DNA of 18,063 nucleotides from JBBTRP01 sp038065125 (GCA_038065125.1 JBBTRP010000075.1:1-18063), one strand, 5' to 3'; positions 12,889 to 18,063 are shown, numbered from the stretch's first letter. The notes: generated by a model from the letters alone, not told the origin. Program-made: numbers and translations.

Positions 12889-13989
12889 CTATGCAATCTC
12901 CCACTGACTCATCGCATCTACTGCATTCCAGGACGTGAACTCTTTTCGACGCGCCTTCAACGCTCCGGCGGCAGCTATCATGACCGCGTTGTCGGTACAC
13001 AGATTAATCGGAGGAACGGAAAAATAAACTCCTTGTTGAGAGAGTCGCGTATTGAGCGACTGCCGCAGAAGTGTATTTGCCATTACACCCCCGCACCCAA
13101 GGACCGTCCGCACTGATCTCTCGCGCGCCGTGTGAGTGGTCTTTGCAACAAGCACATCGACAATCGCCTGCTGATACGATGCGGCAAGATCCGTAGTGGT
13201 TTTTTTTGTGAATCGAACTTTGGCAGCACGCATATCCCGCACGCGATAGAGCAGCGATGTCTTCAATCCGCTGAAACTGAAATTCGCGTCACCACTCCCA
13301 AGAAGCGGCCGCGGAAAATCGTACTTCTTCGGGTCGCCGCTCTCCGCCGCTTTGGCAATCGCAGGGCCGCCCGGATATCCGAGTCCCAACACTTTTGCAC
13401 CCTTGTCAAAAGCCTCTCCCGCCGCATCATCGCGTGTGCGACCAAGCAGCTCATACTGCCCGTGGCCTTTCATAAACACCAGCTCCGTATGCCCCCCGGA
13501 TACAATCAACACAACCGCGGGGAATCGAACTTTGGAATTTGGAATTTGGAATTTGGAATTTTCGCCAACGAAGTTGGCATCGGCTTTGTTTTTGGCGTTG
13601 GAATTTGGAATTTGGAATTTGGAATTTTCGCCAACGAAGTTGGCGTATACGTGTCCTTCGATATGGTTTACGGCGACTAAGGGCCTCTTCCATATATAGG
13701 AGAGCGTCCGCGCGGTCTGCACGCCCACGAGTAGCGAGGTGACCAATCCCGGTCCGGCAGTCACGGCGATCACGTCGGGTATTGTTTTGCCAAGGGTCTT
13801 TGCGATGACTGGCAGGAGTGTGATGAGATGATTTCGTGCGGCAACCTCCGGCACCACCCCGCCATACTGCTCATGAATCTTAATCTGGCTTGCCACAACG
13901 GATTTGAGAACACGAAATCTCCCGCGCCGCTCTTCAATAAGCGCAGCGGCGGTTTCGTCGCACGATGTTTCAATTCCAAGGATTGTCAT
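12889..13989 (-). CDS. tsaD: tRNA N6-adenosine threonylcarbamoyltransferase TsaD
   Basis: TsaD transfers threonylcarbamoyl to A37 of tRNA. The 366-residue product is slightly longer than the usual 330-345. It begins MTILGIETSCDET, has the metal-binding pair His109/His113 in VNHIEGHVYAN, the VSGGHTEL motif at about 164-171 and the nucleotide-binding GSGDANFSFSGLKTS region. The extra length is a 22-residue tandem duplication at about 117-154 produced by a DNA repeat element, inserted between the metal motif and the conserved FPAVVLIVSGGH strand. The start is ATG at 13989, 6 nt after a possible -10 (TAGGAT). It heads the tsaD-tsaE-ruvB series. TsaB and TsaC are not in the window. Confidence 0.97.
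   Translation of the reverse strand: MTILGIETSCDETAAALIEERRGRFRVLKSVVASQIKIHEQYGGVVPEVAARNHLITLLPVIAKTLGKTIPDVIAVTAGPGLVTSLLVGVQTARTLSYIWKRPLVAVNHIEGHVYANFVGENSKFQIPNSNAKNKADANFVGENSKFQIPNSKVRFPAVVLIVSGGHTELVFMKGHGQYELLGRTRDDAAGEAFDKGAKVLGLGYPGGPAIAKAAESGDPKKYDFPRPLLGSGDANFSFSGLKTSLLYRVRDMRAAKVRFTKKTTTDLAASYQQAIVDVLVAKTTHTARERSVRTVLGCGGVMANTLLRQSLNTRLSQQGVYFSVPPINLCTDNAVMIAAAGALKARRKEFTSWNAVDAMSQWEIA
13534..13578. repeat. In-frame repeat element inside tsaD, copy 1
   Basis: Four GGAATTT heptamers are followed by TC and the hairpin-forming GCCAACGAAGTTGGC. This 45-nt unit recurs exactly at 13600-13644. In tsaD it encodes ANFVGEN plus heptad residues NSKFQIP. Confidence 0.92.
13600..13644. repeat. 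In-frame repeat element inside tsaD, copy 2
   Basis: Identical over 45 nt to 13534-13578, offset by 66 nt (22 codons), so the reading frame is kept. A 21-nt spacer separates the copies. Confidence 0.92.
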
Positions 13990-13995
13990 CAGGTG

Positions 13996-14023
13996 ATCCT
14001 ATCAGCCAGGGTGACATTTGCAA
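13996..14023 (-). promoter_or_regulatory. Possible tsaD promoter
   Basis: On the minus strand TTGCAA (14023-14018), a 16-nt spacer and TAGGAT (14001-13996) end 6 nt before the tsaD ATG. It is nearly back to back with the promoter at 14011-14039. Confidence 0.4.
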
Positions 14024-14039
14024 GGTAACTCGATATGAT
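14011..14039 (+). promoter_or_regulatory. Promoter of the GtrA-GT2 gene; near-leaderless start
   Basis: GTGACA (14011-14016), a 17-nt spacer and TATGAT (14034-14039) stand 9 nt before the ATG at 14049. No Shine-Dalgarno site is present. Confidence 0.6.
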
Positions 14040-14048
14040 AGGTACCAT

Positions 14049-15233
14049 ATGATCACGTTGTCTCGAGCCCATTTATGGGTTCTCATGAAATACGGACTCG
14101 TCGGGGTCACCGGAACGATTATTGATATTGGTCTCCTCTACCTTCTCGTGGAGTATGGGCATGTTGCGCTTATTCCGGCCGCGATGATCTCGTTCGTGTT
14201 CGCGGTTGCCAATAACTTTTTCTGGAACAAGCGATGGACCTTTGGCGATTCCAGCCCCCGCTACCTCAAGCAGTATGCGAAATACCTGATCGTATCCGTA
14301 TGCGCGCTGGTGCTCAACGTAATAGTCCTGTATGCGCTCACCACGCTTTTCGGGCTCTGGTATATCTTTGCAAAACTTGCGACTTCGGGCGTGATCTTTG
14401 TGTGGAACTTCACCATGAATAAATTCTGGACCTTCCGCAGCTACGCGATCCCGCGCCCGACGATTCATGAAAAACCTCTGTGCGATCTCACAATCGTGAT
14501 TCCGGCATACAACGAGGAAAAAAATATCGAGGCGGCCGTAAATGAGTGTCGATCGTACTGCGACAAAAAAAATCTTCTCGCAGAAATCATCGTCTCCGAC
14601 GACGGCAGTAGTGATACGACGCGATCAATCGTTTTGCGCATCGCCGAAAGCGACCCGCGCGTGCGCCTGATCGAGCATGAAAAAAATCACGGAAAGGGCA
14701 GAAGCGTGCATGATGGTATGAGCGCGGCAACTGGCGGTATCATTCTTTTTATGGATGCGGACAGCGCAACGCCGATCAGTGAATTCGACACGTGCCGTGC
14801 CGCTTTCAAAAATGGGGCCGACATCGTTATCGGCTCGCGGTACTTGCGAGACAGCAAGATCGTCGTCAAGCAGCCACGGATGCGGGTACTCCTCGGGCGA
14901 ATCGGAAATCTGCTTATTCAACTCGTACTTCTTGAAGGAATCGTGGACACCCAGTGTGGATTCAAGGCGTTTACCTTCTCGGCGGCTCGCTCGATCATCC
15001 CGCGTCAGAGGATCTGGGGCTGGGGATTTGATATGGAGCTTCTCTCAATTGGTAGGCAGATGGGCTTTATAATTAAGGAGGTTCCGGTGAGCTGGACCGA
15101 GTGCACCAGCAGAAAAAGCCGCTTTTTACCCCTTAAAGATGCTCATAGAACCCTCAAAGAGCTTATGATTATAAAGATAAACCTTATGACCAAGCGGTAT
15201 CACGAAGAAAATAAAGTTATTCACACCCCCTGA
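14049..15233 (+). CDS. GtrA-like flippase domain fused to a GT2 glycosyltransferase
   Basis: The 394-residue product joins two domains often found as separate proteins. Residues about 8-130 form a four-helix GtrA-like membrane domain (MKYGLVGVTGTIIDIGLLYLL, NNFFWNKRWTF, and a second NKFWTFR). Residues about 147-375 form a GT2 catalytic domain of the polyprenyl-phosphate glucosyltransferase type: IPAYNEEKNI, DDGSSD at 184-189, the metal-binding DAD at 236-238, the GADIVIGSRY motif and a WGWGFDMELL acceptor region. Such enzymes load a sugar onto a polyprenyl phosphate on the inner membrane face; the GtrA part is thought to help flip it. A GT-C transferase such as the one at 3969 could use the product. 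The frame is open from 13965; the ATG at 14049 fits the promoter and the first helix. Confidence 0.92.
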   Translation: MITLSRAHLWVLMKYGLVGVTGTIIDIGLLYLLVEYGHVALIPAAMISFVFAVANNFFWNKRWTFGDSSPRYLKQYAKYLIVSVCALVLNVIVLYALTTLFGLWYIFAKLATSGVIFVWNFTMNKFWTFRSYAIPRPTIHEKPLCDLTIVIPAYNEEKNIEAAVNECRSYCDKKNLLAEIIVSDDGSSDTTRSIVLRIAESDPRVRLIEHEKNHGKGRSVHDGMSAATGGIILFMDADSATPISEFDTCRAAFKNGADIVIGSRYLRDSKIVVKQPRMRVLLGRIGNLLIQLVLLEGIVDTQCGFKAFTFSAARSIIPRQRIWGWGFDMELLSIGRQMGFIIKEVPVSWTECTSRKSRFLPLKDAHRTLKELMIIKINLMTKRYHEENKVIHTP

Positions 15234-15236
15234 AAC

Positions 15237-15265
15237 TTGACACCTTTTTTGCTGTCTTATACAAT
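15237..15265 (+). promoter_or_regulatory. Strong promoter of the 15.3-kb leader
   Basis: TTGACA (15237-15242), a 17-nt spacer and TACAAT (15260-15265). Most of the spacer and the first T of the -10 are the left arm of a 14-bp inverted repeat. Confidence 0.8.
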
Positions 15266-15418
15266 TATAAGTGAATAATTATATGAACTACACGTACTCG
15301 CACTTCTCGAACGTATGGCAGGCAATCAAGCAGATTGCGTGTGGTGTTATTGTTACGAACGTCCTCCTTCGTGGGAACGGGCATTTTACGGGGAAGCATA
15401 CTGAATAAGACAGCAAAA
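15247..15418. repeat. 14-bp inverted repeat flanking the 41-aa ORF
   Basis: TTTTGCTGTCTTAT (15247-15260) is the exact reverse complement of 15405-15418. After one mismatch two further bases match on the inner side. The left arm lies in the promoter, the right arm carries the stop codon. No flanking target duplication was seen. Confidence 0.85.
15283..15408 (+). CDS. Small ORF, 41 aa, possible leader peptide
   Basis: ATG at 15283 lies 17 nt after the -10 box, with no Shine-Dalgarno site; TAA is at 15406-15408. The peptide begins MNYTYSHFSNVWQAIKQ, has a short hydrophobic middle (ACGVIVTNVLL) and a polar end. No family recognised. Its 3' codons hold one arm of the hairpin that competes with the following terminator, so its translation could influence termination. 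It may equally be a small membrane-active protein. Confidence 0.45.
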   Translation: MNYTYSHFSNVWQAIKQIACGVIVTNVLLRGNGHFTGKHTE

Positions 15419-15453
15419 GAACGAACCAACCAACACTTACCGTAAAATGCCCG
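15378..15453 (+). promoter_or_regulatory. 14-bp inverted repeat overlapping the terminator (possible antiterminator)
   Basis: CGGGCATTTTACGG (15378-15391) is the exact reverse complement of 15440-15453. The right arm includes GCCCG, which is also needed for the terminator stem at 15449-15470, so the two structures exclude each other. Confidence 0.6.
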
Positions 15454-15483
15454 GAACTAACGTCCCGGGCGTTCTGTTTTTTT
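15449..15483 (+). terminator. Terminator in the leader
   Basis: GCCCGG (15449-15454) pairs with CCGGGC (15465-15470); an alternative stem AACGTC / GGCGTT (15459-15464 with 15468-15473) is nearer the T-run at 15477-15483. Either should terminate; the alternative forms suggest conditional use. Confidence 0.7.
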
Positions 15484-15513
15484 AAAAAGTTCATTACATC
15501 GAAATAAGTAATT

Positions 15514-15562
15514 CTTCCATCAAGGGCCTTGTGCACTCTAGGCGCGAGGCTCCTGATGGAGG
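15514..15562 (+). other. Long hairpin in the leader of the 73-aa gene
   Basis: CTTCCATCA (15514-15522) pairs with TGATGGAGG (15554-15562); after a one-base mismatch GGGCCT pairs with AGGCTC. In all about 15 bp with a 17-nt loop. A second weaker hairpin (TCCTGT / ACAGGA) follows near 15576-15609. The 5' leader is thus highly structured. Confidence 0.55.
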
Positions 15563-15652
15563 AAACAACTTTGTTCCTGTTACCACCCCTTGGAGGAGGG
15601 CGGACAGGATTGACAACTCGGTATGGGTATACGAATTAGGGAGATTCTTAAC

Positions 15653-15874
15653 ATGTGTAACGCCGCATTTCTCGTCAATGGGGTTCTTGTCCAAGAGGAC
15701 GGAACTAAGGTGTCTCGGCCCGCCAAGCCCAAGAAGAAGCGAGCTTCAAATGCTCGCGGCTTCTCTACGGACATGGCCCCGATCTTGGCCAATCTCATGG
15801 ACATCCAGGATCTACTCAACCCGGCGCAGAAGGATGCGCTAGGTGAACTCACGGTTTCCGCTCGTCATCGCTAG
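15653..15874 (+). CDS. Unrecognised 73-aa protein
   Basis: ATG at 15653 is preceded by AGGGAG (15638-15643); the earlier ATG at 15623 lacks a suitably spaced site. The product has a short MCNAAFLVNGVLVQEDG N-terminus, a basic central stretch (RPAKPKKKRASNARG) that could bind nucleic acid, and a helical C-terminus (MAPILANLMDIQDLLNPAQKDALGEL). No family recognised. Its stop codon overlaps the Shine-Dalgarno site of the next gene, so the two are co-translated. TTGACA at 15610-15615 might be a second, internal -35, but no good -10 follows. Confidence 0.65.
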   Translation: MCNAAFLVNGVLVQEDGTKVSRPAKPKKKRASNARGFSTDMAPILANLMDIQDLLNPAQKDALGELTVSARHR

Positions 15875-15890
15875 GAGGAGAGAAAAAAAG

Positions 15891-16385
15891 ATGCAACAGG
15901 ACATTTACGGCCTACTGCGCGGTCTCGACTTGGTCAAACAGTCGGGAAAGGCGACCACCGCGCCGCGGTGGATCGGCTGGTCACCCTGCGGGTGCCGACG
16001 TGAGACGAGCGATGGCGGATGCCGCGACTACGCCACTTCGGACTCCTGGGCATTCCAGAAGCGCATAACGCTTCCAAGTGGTGAGCGCGTCCAGCTCCGG
16101 AAGGGACTCTGGGCTCACCGCGAGTGCGGCGCGATCATTGACGTCGAGGCGCGGCGCATCCTCAATGTCTGCGACCTCACCGCGCTCGACTACACCGAAG
16201 TGAAGCCTGGCACCACAGGCCAGCTCCCGCCAATCGAGACGCTCGAGGAGCTCCTCGAAAACGCCACCGGTCTCAATCCGGCCGATGCGAATCACGCGAC
16301 TCCCGCCCTCGCGACCGCTGGTGGAGCCTCCGGGCTTCACTACCCCGGTGGCTCCACTACTCCCGAGTGGATGGGCGCCGACTAG
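15891..16385 (+). CDS. Unrecognised 164-aa Cys-containing protein
   Basis: ATG at 15891 follows AGGAGG (15873-15878), which overlaps the stop codon of the upstream gene. The N-terminal two thirds hold Cys33, Cys35, Cys44, His76, Cys79 and Cys94 around WSPCGC, GGCRDY and WAHREC, a pattern compatible with a metal site. The C-terminal 50 residues are low-complexity and Ala/Gly/Thr/Pro-rich, so probably disordered. No signal peptide or membrane helix. No family recognised. Forms a two-gene operon with the 73-aa protein and is followed by two hairpins. Confidence 0.7.
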   Translation: MQQDIYGLLRGLDLVKQSGKATTAPRWIGWSPCGCRRETSDGGCRDYATSDSWAFQKRITLPSGERVQLRKGLWAHRECGAIIDVEARRILNVCDLTALDYTEVKPGTTGQLPPIETLEELLENATGLNPADANHATPALATAGGASGLHYPGGSTTPEWMGAD

Positions 16386-16467
16386 ACTCTCCCTCGACCT
16401 GGGCATACCCCTACCGCCACGGCGGCCGGACGCGAGGATCCCTCTCCTTCACCTCCGACCCTGACCA

Positions 16468-16501
16468 GTTCGGAAGCGATCACCCCCGATCGCTTCCGAA
16501 C
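16468..16501 (+). other. Perfect 14-bp hairpin without T-run
   Basis: GTTCGGAAGCGATC (16468-16481) pairs perfectly with 16488-16501 around a 6-nt ACCCCC loop. No T-run follows. It lies between the 164-aa gene and its terminator and could protect the 3' end or bind a protein. Confidence 0.8.
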
Positions 16502-16513
16502 CCCTCTCACACC

Positions 16514-16550
16514 ACGGCCACGCCCCCACGCGCGGCCGTCTTCTTTTTTT
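16514..16550 (+). terminator. Terminator of the 73-aa/164-aa operon
   Basis: ACGGCC (16514-16519) pairs with GGCCGT (16534-16539), with an inner CGC/GCG helix, followed by a pyrimidine tract ending in seven Ts. Confidence 0.88.
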
Positions 16551-16561
16551 CATAACGCTCG

Positions 16562-16589
16562 TTGACAGAACACAATTTTTTGATAGTAT
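16562..16589 (+). promoter_or_regulatory. Promoter of tRNA-Glu
   Basis: TTGACA (16562-16567), a 16-nt spacer and TAGTAT (16584-16589) end 12 nt before the mature tRNA. Confidence 0.7.
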
Positions 16590-16601
16590 TCACACCACCA
16601 C

Positions 16602-16673
16602 GGCCCTATCGTCTAATGGTTAGGACAAGTGGTTTTCATCCACTAAATCGGAGTTCGATTCTCCGTGGGGCTA
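16602..16673 (+). tRNA. tRNA-Glu (anticodon TTC)
   Basis: The acceptor is GGCCCTA with TGGGGCT (including a terminal G-U), the D stem GTCT/GGAC, the anticodon stem AGTGG/CCACT with loop TTTTCAT (TTC at 16635-16637), and the T stem CGGAG/CTCCG with loop TTCGATT. Discriminator A16673. CCA is not encoded. Confidence 0.96.
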
Positions 16674-16676
16674 AAA

Positions 16677-16713
16677 AATAATCTCAACCGTTTGGTTGGG
16701 ATTATTTTGTTGT
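16677..16713. terminator. Bidirectional terminator between tRNA-Glu and the minus-strand small ORFs
   Basis: A 13-bp stem (16677-16689 with 16694-16706, one G-U pair) with a GTTT loop. On the plus strand a short T-rich tail follows; on the minus strand the stem ends in six Ts, so it also ends transcription of the small ORFs at 16743-17053. Confidence 0.85.
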
Positions 16714-16742
16714 AGAAACTCATAAACCAAGAAAGGAGTCAC

Positions 16743-16968
16743 TCATCTCTTGACCGGACACACGTAGAAAGGTCGCGTGTAGATGATCGTCCAGTATGTG
16801 CGCGAAGTTTTGAGTTGGACATCGTTCTCGAGATTGTAGCCATACTGACTCAGATCCAGGGGGGGGATAATCACGGGGTCTGTTGTGCTGCTCCAGCCCC
16901 CCCAGACGGGGCATCGCGAGAAATACTGGCAAGGCCTTACACATTACTACAAGTGCTTTGAATGCCAC
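16743..16968 (-). pseudogene. Small secreted-type protein, apparently frameshifted at a G7 run
   Basis: A GTG at 16968, with AGGAG at 16978-16974, starts a hydrophobic N-terminus (MAFKALVVMCKALPVFLAM). After the run of seven Gs (16903-16897) the original frame becomes Arg/Pro-rich and continues to 16720. The other frame encodes a protein-like tail, GWSSTTDPVIIPPLDLSQYG, then an aromatic-rich segment containing TYWTIIYTRPFYVC, ending TGA at 16743, just before the terminator. One base less in the G-run would give a 74-aa product with signal-like N-terminus. The second frame has no start of its own. Sequencing error, true mutation, phase variation or programmed frameshift are all possible. Confidence 0.5.
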
Positions 16969-16969
16969 C

Positions 16970-17053
16970 TTAGCTCCTAGGAAGTTCGATGTCTTCGAAC
17001 TCGTCAGCGATAATGGGATTCACATCCAAAAAGAGCTCCTGGTGGAATTTCAT
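16970..17053 (-). CDS. Very small ORF, 27 aa, coupled to the next ORF
   Basis: ATG at 17053 to TAA at 16970. The peptide begins MKFHQELFLDVNPIIADEFED and is acidic. Its stop codon is one base before the GTG of the next ORF, and its last codons contain that ORF's Shine-Dalgarno site, as in translational coupling. Its own Shine-Dalgarno site is not evident. TATAAA at 17089-17084 may be a -10. No family recognised. Confidence 0.4.
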   Translation of the reverse strand: MKFHQELFLDVNPIIADEFEDIELPRS

Positions 17054-17090
17054 GACACGCTTTTTCTGTGTGATTTTTTTATTTTTATAC

Positions 17091-17726
17091 CTATTCTTTA
17101 TCAGCAAACACTATAAGTCGGTCGGAATAGGTTTTTTCGATCTTATTCCAAACTCCTGTACATGTAATGAGATTAAGGCGCACTTTTCCGTCACTTAAAC
17201 CAAACACATCATAAGCATCATCATCCTTGTCATACATCTGAATTTCACGTACGACGAAAACGGTATTCGCATCTTTTTCATCTTCTATGTATATTTTATC
17301 GCCCTTGCGTAAAGTGTGTAAATTATTGAATACCGCTGGTATCTTATTTTTCCAGTCATAGTGCCCAGCAATCACAGCACTCCCATTTTCTCCTGGGCGC
17401 GGTCCAAGATTATACCACGCTACATTCTCAGGATTTTTTGGCACGTCCATTGCACCTTCAGATGTAAGACCTACATACTCAACGGGAGCATCAACATTGA
17501 TACCTGGAATTTTAAGACGCAGTGGCCTGCCTACCAACACGAGAGACGACTGAGCATTTGCTTGTTCTGGGCTTGGGATAGGAGCGATATTTTCAACATG
17601 CAGTGCCGCTCTACCCTGAATCAAGTTTTTTGGGAAAAAATACAAAAAGAGTCCGGTAATGAGGGTTAATCCCGAAAGAGCACCTATTAATAATAGTGTT
17701 TGTTTTGATATAATTTTGAATTGCAT
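17091..17726 (-). CDS. Sortase (class E/F-like transpeptidase)
   Basis: Sortases cut a C-terminal sorting signal and attach the protein to the cell surface. The 211-residue product starts at ATG 17726 with an N-terminal membrane anchor (about 9-31). The sortase barrel carries the full catalytic set: His122 in AGHYDW, Cys189 in LITCTG and Arg203 in SDRLIVFA. The LKIPGINVDAPVEYVG and GPRPGENG segments and the compact length fit the class E/F-like group rather than class A or B. A longer frame from a TTG at 17765 runs into the terminator palindrome and is not used. The gene just upstream encodes an LPNTG protein, a likely substrate. Confidence 0.93.
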   Translation of the reverse strand: MQFKIISKQTLLLIGALSGLTLITGLFLYFFPKNLIQGRAALHVENIAPIPSPEQANAQSSLVLVGRPLRLKIPGINVDAPVEYVGLTSEGAMDVPKNPENVAWYNLGPRPGENGSAVIAGHYDWKNKIPAVFNNLHTLRKGDKIYIEDEKDANTVFVVREIQMYDKDDDAYDVFGLSDGKVRLNLITCTGVWNKIEKTYSDRLIVFADKE

Positions 17727-17752
17727 ACATTTTACAAGATGTTTCCAATCAC

Positions 17753-17782
17753 AAACGCCAGACAAAATTTTGTCTGGCGTTT
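17753..17782. terminator. Perfect 30-nt palindrome between the LPNTG gene and the sortase
   Basis: AAACGCCAGACAAAA and its exact complement form a perfect palindrome ending in TTT on both strands. It follows the LPNTG gene on the minus strand and probably acts as a terminator or attenuator that limits read-through into the sortase gene. Confidence 0.75.
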
Positions 17783-17809
17783 CCTCACTAATTTTTAACT
17801 ATACCCAGA

Positions 17810-18063
17810 CTAAACAGCTTGCTTTCTTCGAGCAAGGTAGAAAAAGATCGAAACCGCAACGAGAGCAACGGGTATGACGACATTCCATGAAATACTTTTC
17901 TCATCAGGACCAATTCCCGTATTAGGTAATCCCGGCACAGGCGTTGGTGTAGCACTAGGTGCAAGACTAGCTATCGGTGTAGATATCGTTGGTGTAGGAG
18001 TAGGCGTGGGTGTAGATATCGTTGGTGTAGGAGTAGGCGTGGGTGTAGATATCGTTGGTGTAG
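17810..18063 (-). CDS. LPNTG-anchored cell-wall protein, C-terminal part (5' end outside the window)
   Basis: The minus strand is open from the right edge to TAG at 17812-17810. It encodes, in order, a Thr/Pro repeat stalk (11-residue unit TPTISTPTPTP), a spacer, the sorting signal LPNTG, a short polar link (IGPDEKS), a hydrophobic helix (VVIPVALVAVSIFFYLA) and a basic tail (RRKQAV). This is the complete layout of a sortase substrate anchor. The N-terminal functional part lies beyond 18063. The sortase gene follows directly, so enzyme and substrate form a pair. The gene is cut by the window edge, so its length is unknown. Confidence 0.92.
   Translation of the reverse strand, partial: TPTISTPTPTPTPTISTPTPTPTPTISTPIASLAPSATPTPVPGLPNTGIGPDEKSISWNVVIPVALVAVSIFFYLARRKQAV
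17976..18063. repeat. 33-bp perfect tandem repeat in the LPNTG gene
   Basis: Unit starts are at 17976, 18009 and 18042, identical as far as the window shows (about 2.7 copies, continuing past the edge). Eleven codons per unit keep the frame, so copy number can change the stalk length without a frameshift. Confidence 0.95.

Noticed and set aside
13132..13680. 182-aa plus-strand frame with repeated FGIWNLEFGIF segments
   Set aside because: The repeated peptide is only the complementary reading of the heptamer element inside tsaD.
15247..15418. A complete insertion sequence or MITE bounded by 14-bp inverted repeats
   Set aside because: No target-site duplication or transposase, and one arm is part of a working-looking promoter; kept only as a possibility in the findings.
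16883..17116. Plus-strand 77-aa frame opposite the micro-ORFs
   Set aside because: No ribosome site or promoter, and it crosses a homopolymer run and the sortase stop region in antisense.
17976..18063. Repeats considered as a CRISPR array
   Set aside because: The 33-bp units are directly adjacent with no spacers and encode a Thr/Pro stalk in frame.

Overview
The window looks like a chromosomal segment of a streamlined Candidate Phyla Radiation bacterium (Patescibacteria, probably Parcubacteria-like). This is an inference from the mix: single-copy housekeeping genes (ruvB, tsaD, tsaE, a Xer recombinase, three isolated tRNAs), a GtrA-GT2 fusion, a GT-C membrane glycosyltransferase, TrmB-type regulators, a sortase beside an LPNTG protein, and many small orphan genes. 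TGA is used as a stop, so the code is standard. No taxon can be fixed without a database search.

Layout, left to right. 1-2734: a Xer tyrosine recombinase, tRNA-Arg(TCT), a NUDIX hydrolase, a four-helix DMT-type transporter, and a zinc-finger HNH endonuclease whose last codons overlap tRNA-His(GTG). 2735-5420: terminator, a doubtful small minus ORF, a divergent DUF1385-type membrane protein, and a GT-C glycosyltransferase with terminator. 5438-7790: an unrecognised 224-aa protein divergent from a TrmB-type regulator across an AT-rich, operator-rich spacer, then a secreted C39-type cysteine peptidase. 7846-9640: an unrecognised 435-aa protein, then a consensus promoter centred in a perfect 17-bp palindrome driving a structured RNA or 32-aa ORF. 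9651-11367: a second TrmB-type regulator divergent from a secreted polysaccharide deacetylase. 11364-13989: tsaD-tsaE-ruvB on the minus strand. 14049-15233: the GtrA-GT2 fusion. 15237-16550: a long leader (41-aa ORF, interleaved 14-bp inverted repeats, terminator), then two unrecognised genes. 16562-16713: tRNA-Glu(TTC) and a terminator. 16743-18063, minus strand: two very small ORFs (one apparently frameshifted), a sortase, and the C-terminus of an LPNTG cell-wall protein with a 33-bp tandem repeat.

How the genes fit together. The GT-C enzyme, GtrA-GT2 fusion, deacetylase, C39 peptidase, sortase and LPNTG protein form a cell-surface theme. tsaD/tsaE (t6A tRNA modification), ruvB (recombination) and the tRNAs are core functions. 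The least explained part is the set of orphan genes (224 aa, 435 aa, 32 aa, 41 aa, 73 aa, 164 aa and the 27-aa/74-aa pair). Most have a clear Shine-Dalgarno site, and several have structured leaders, palindromic promoters and terminators of their own. The conserved genes tend instead to start 6-9 nt after a -10 box with no Shine-Dalgarno site. Other highlights are heptamer repeats at gene junctions, a repeat element carried in frame inside tsaD, and the overlap of the HNH gene with tRNA-His.
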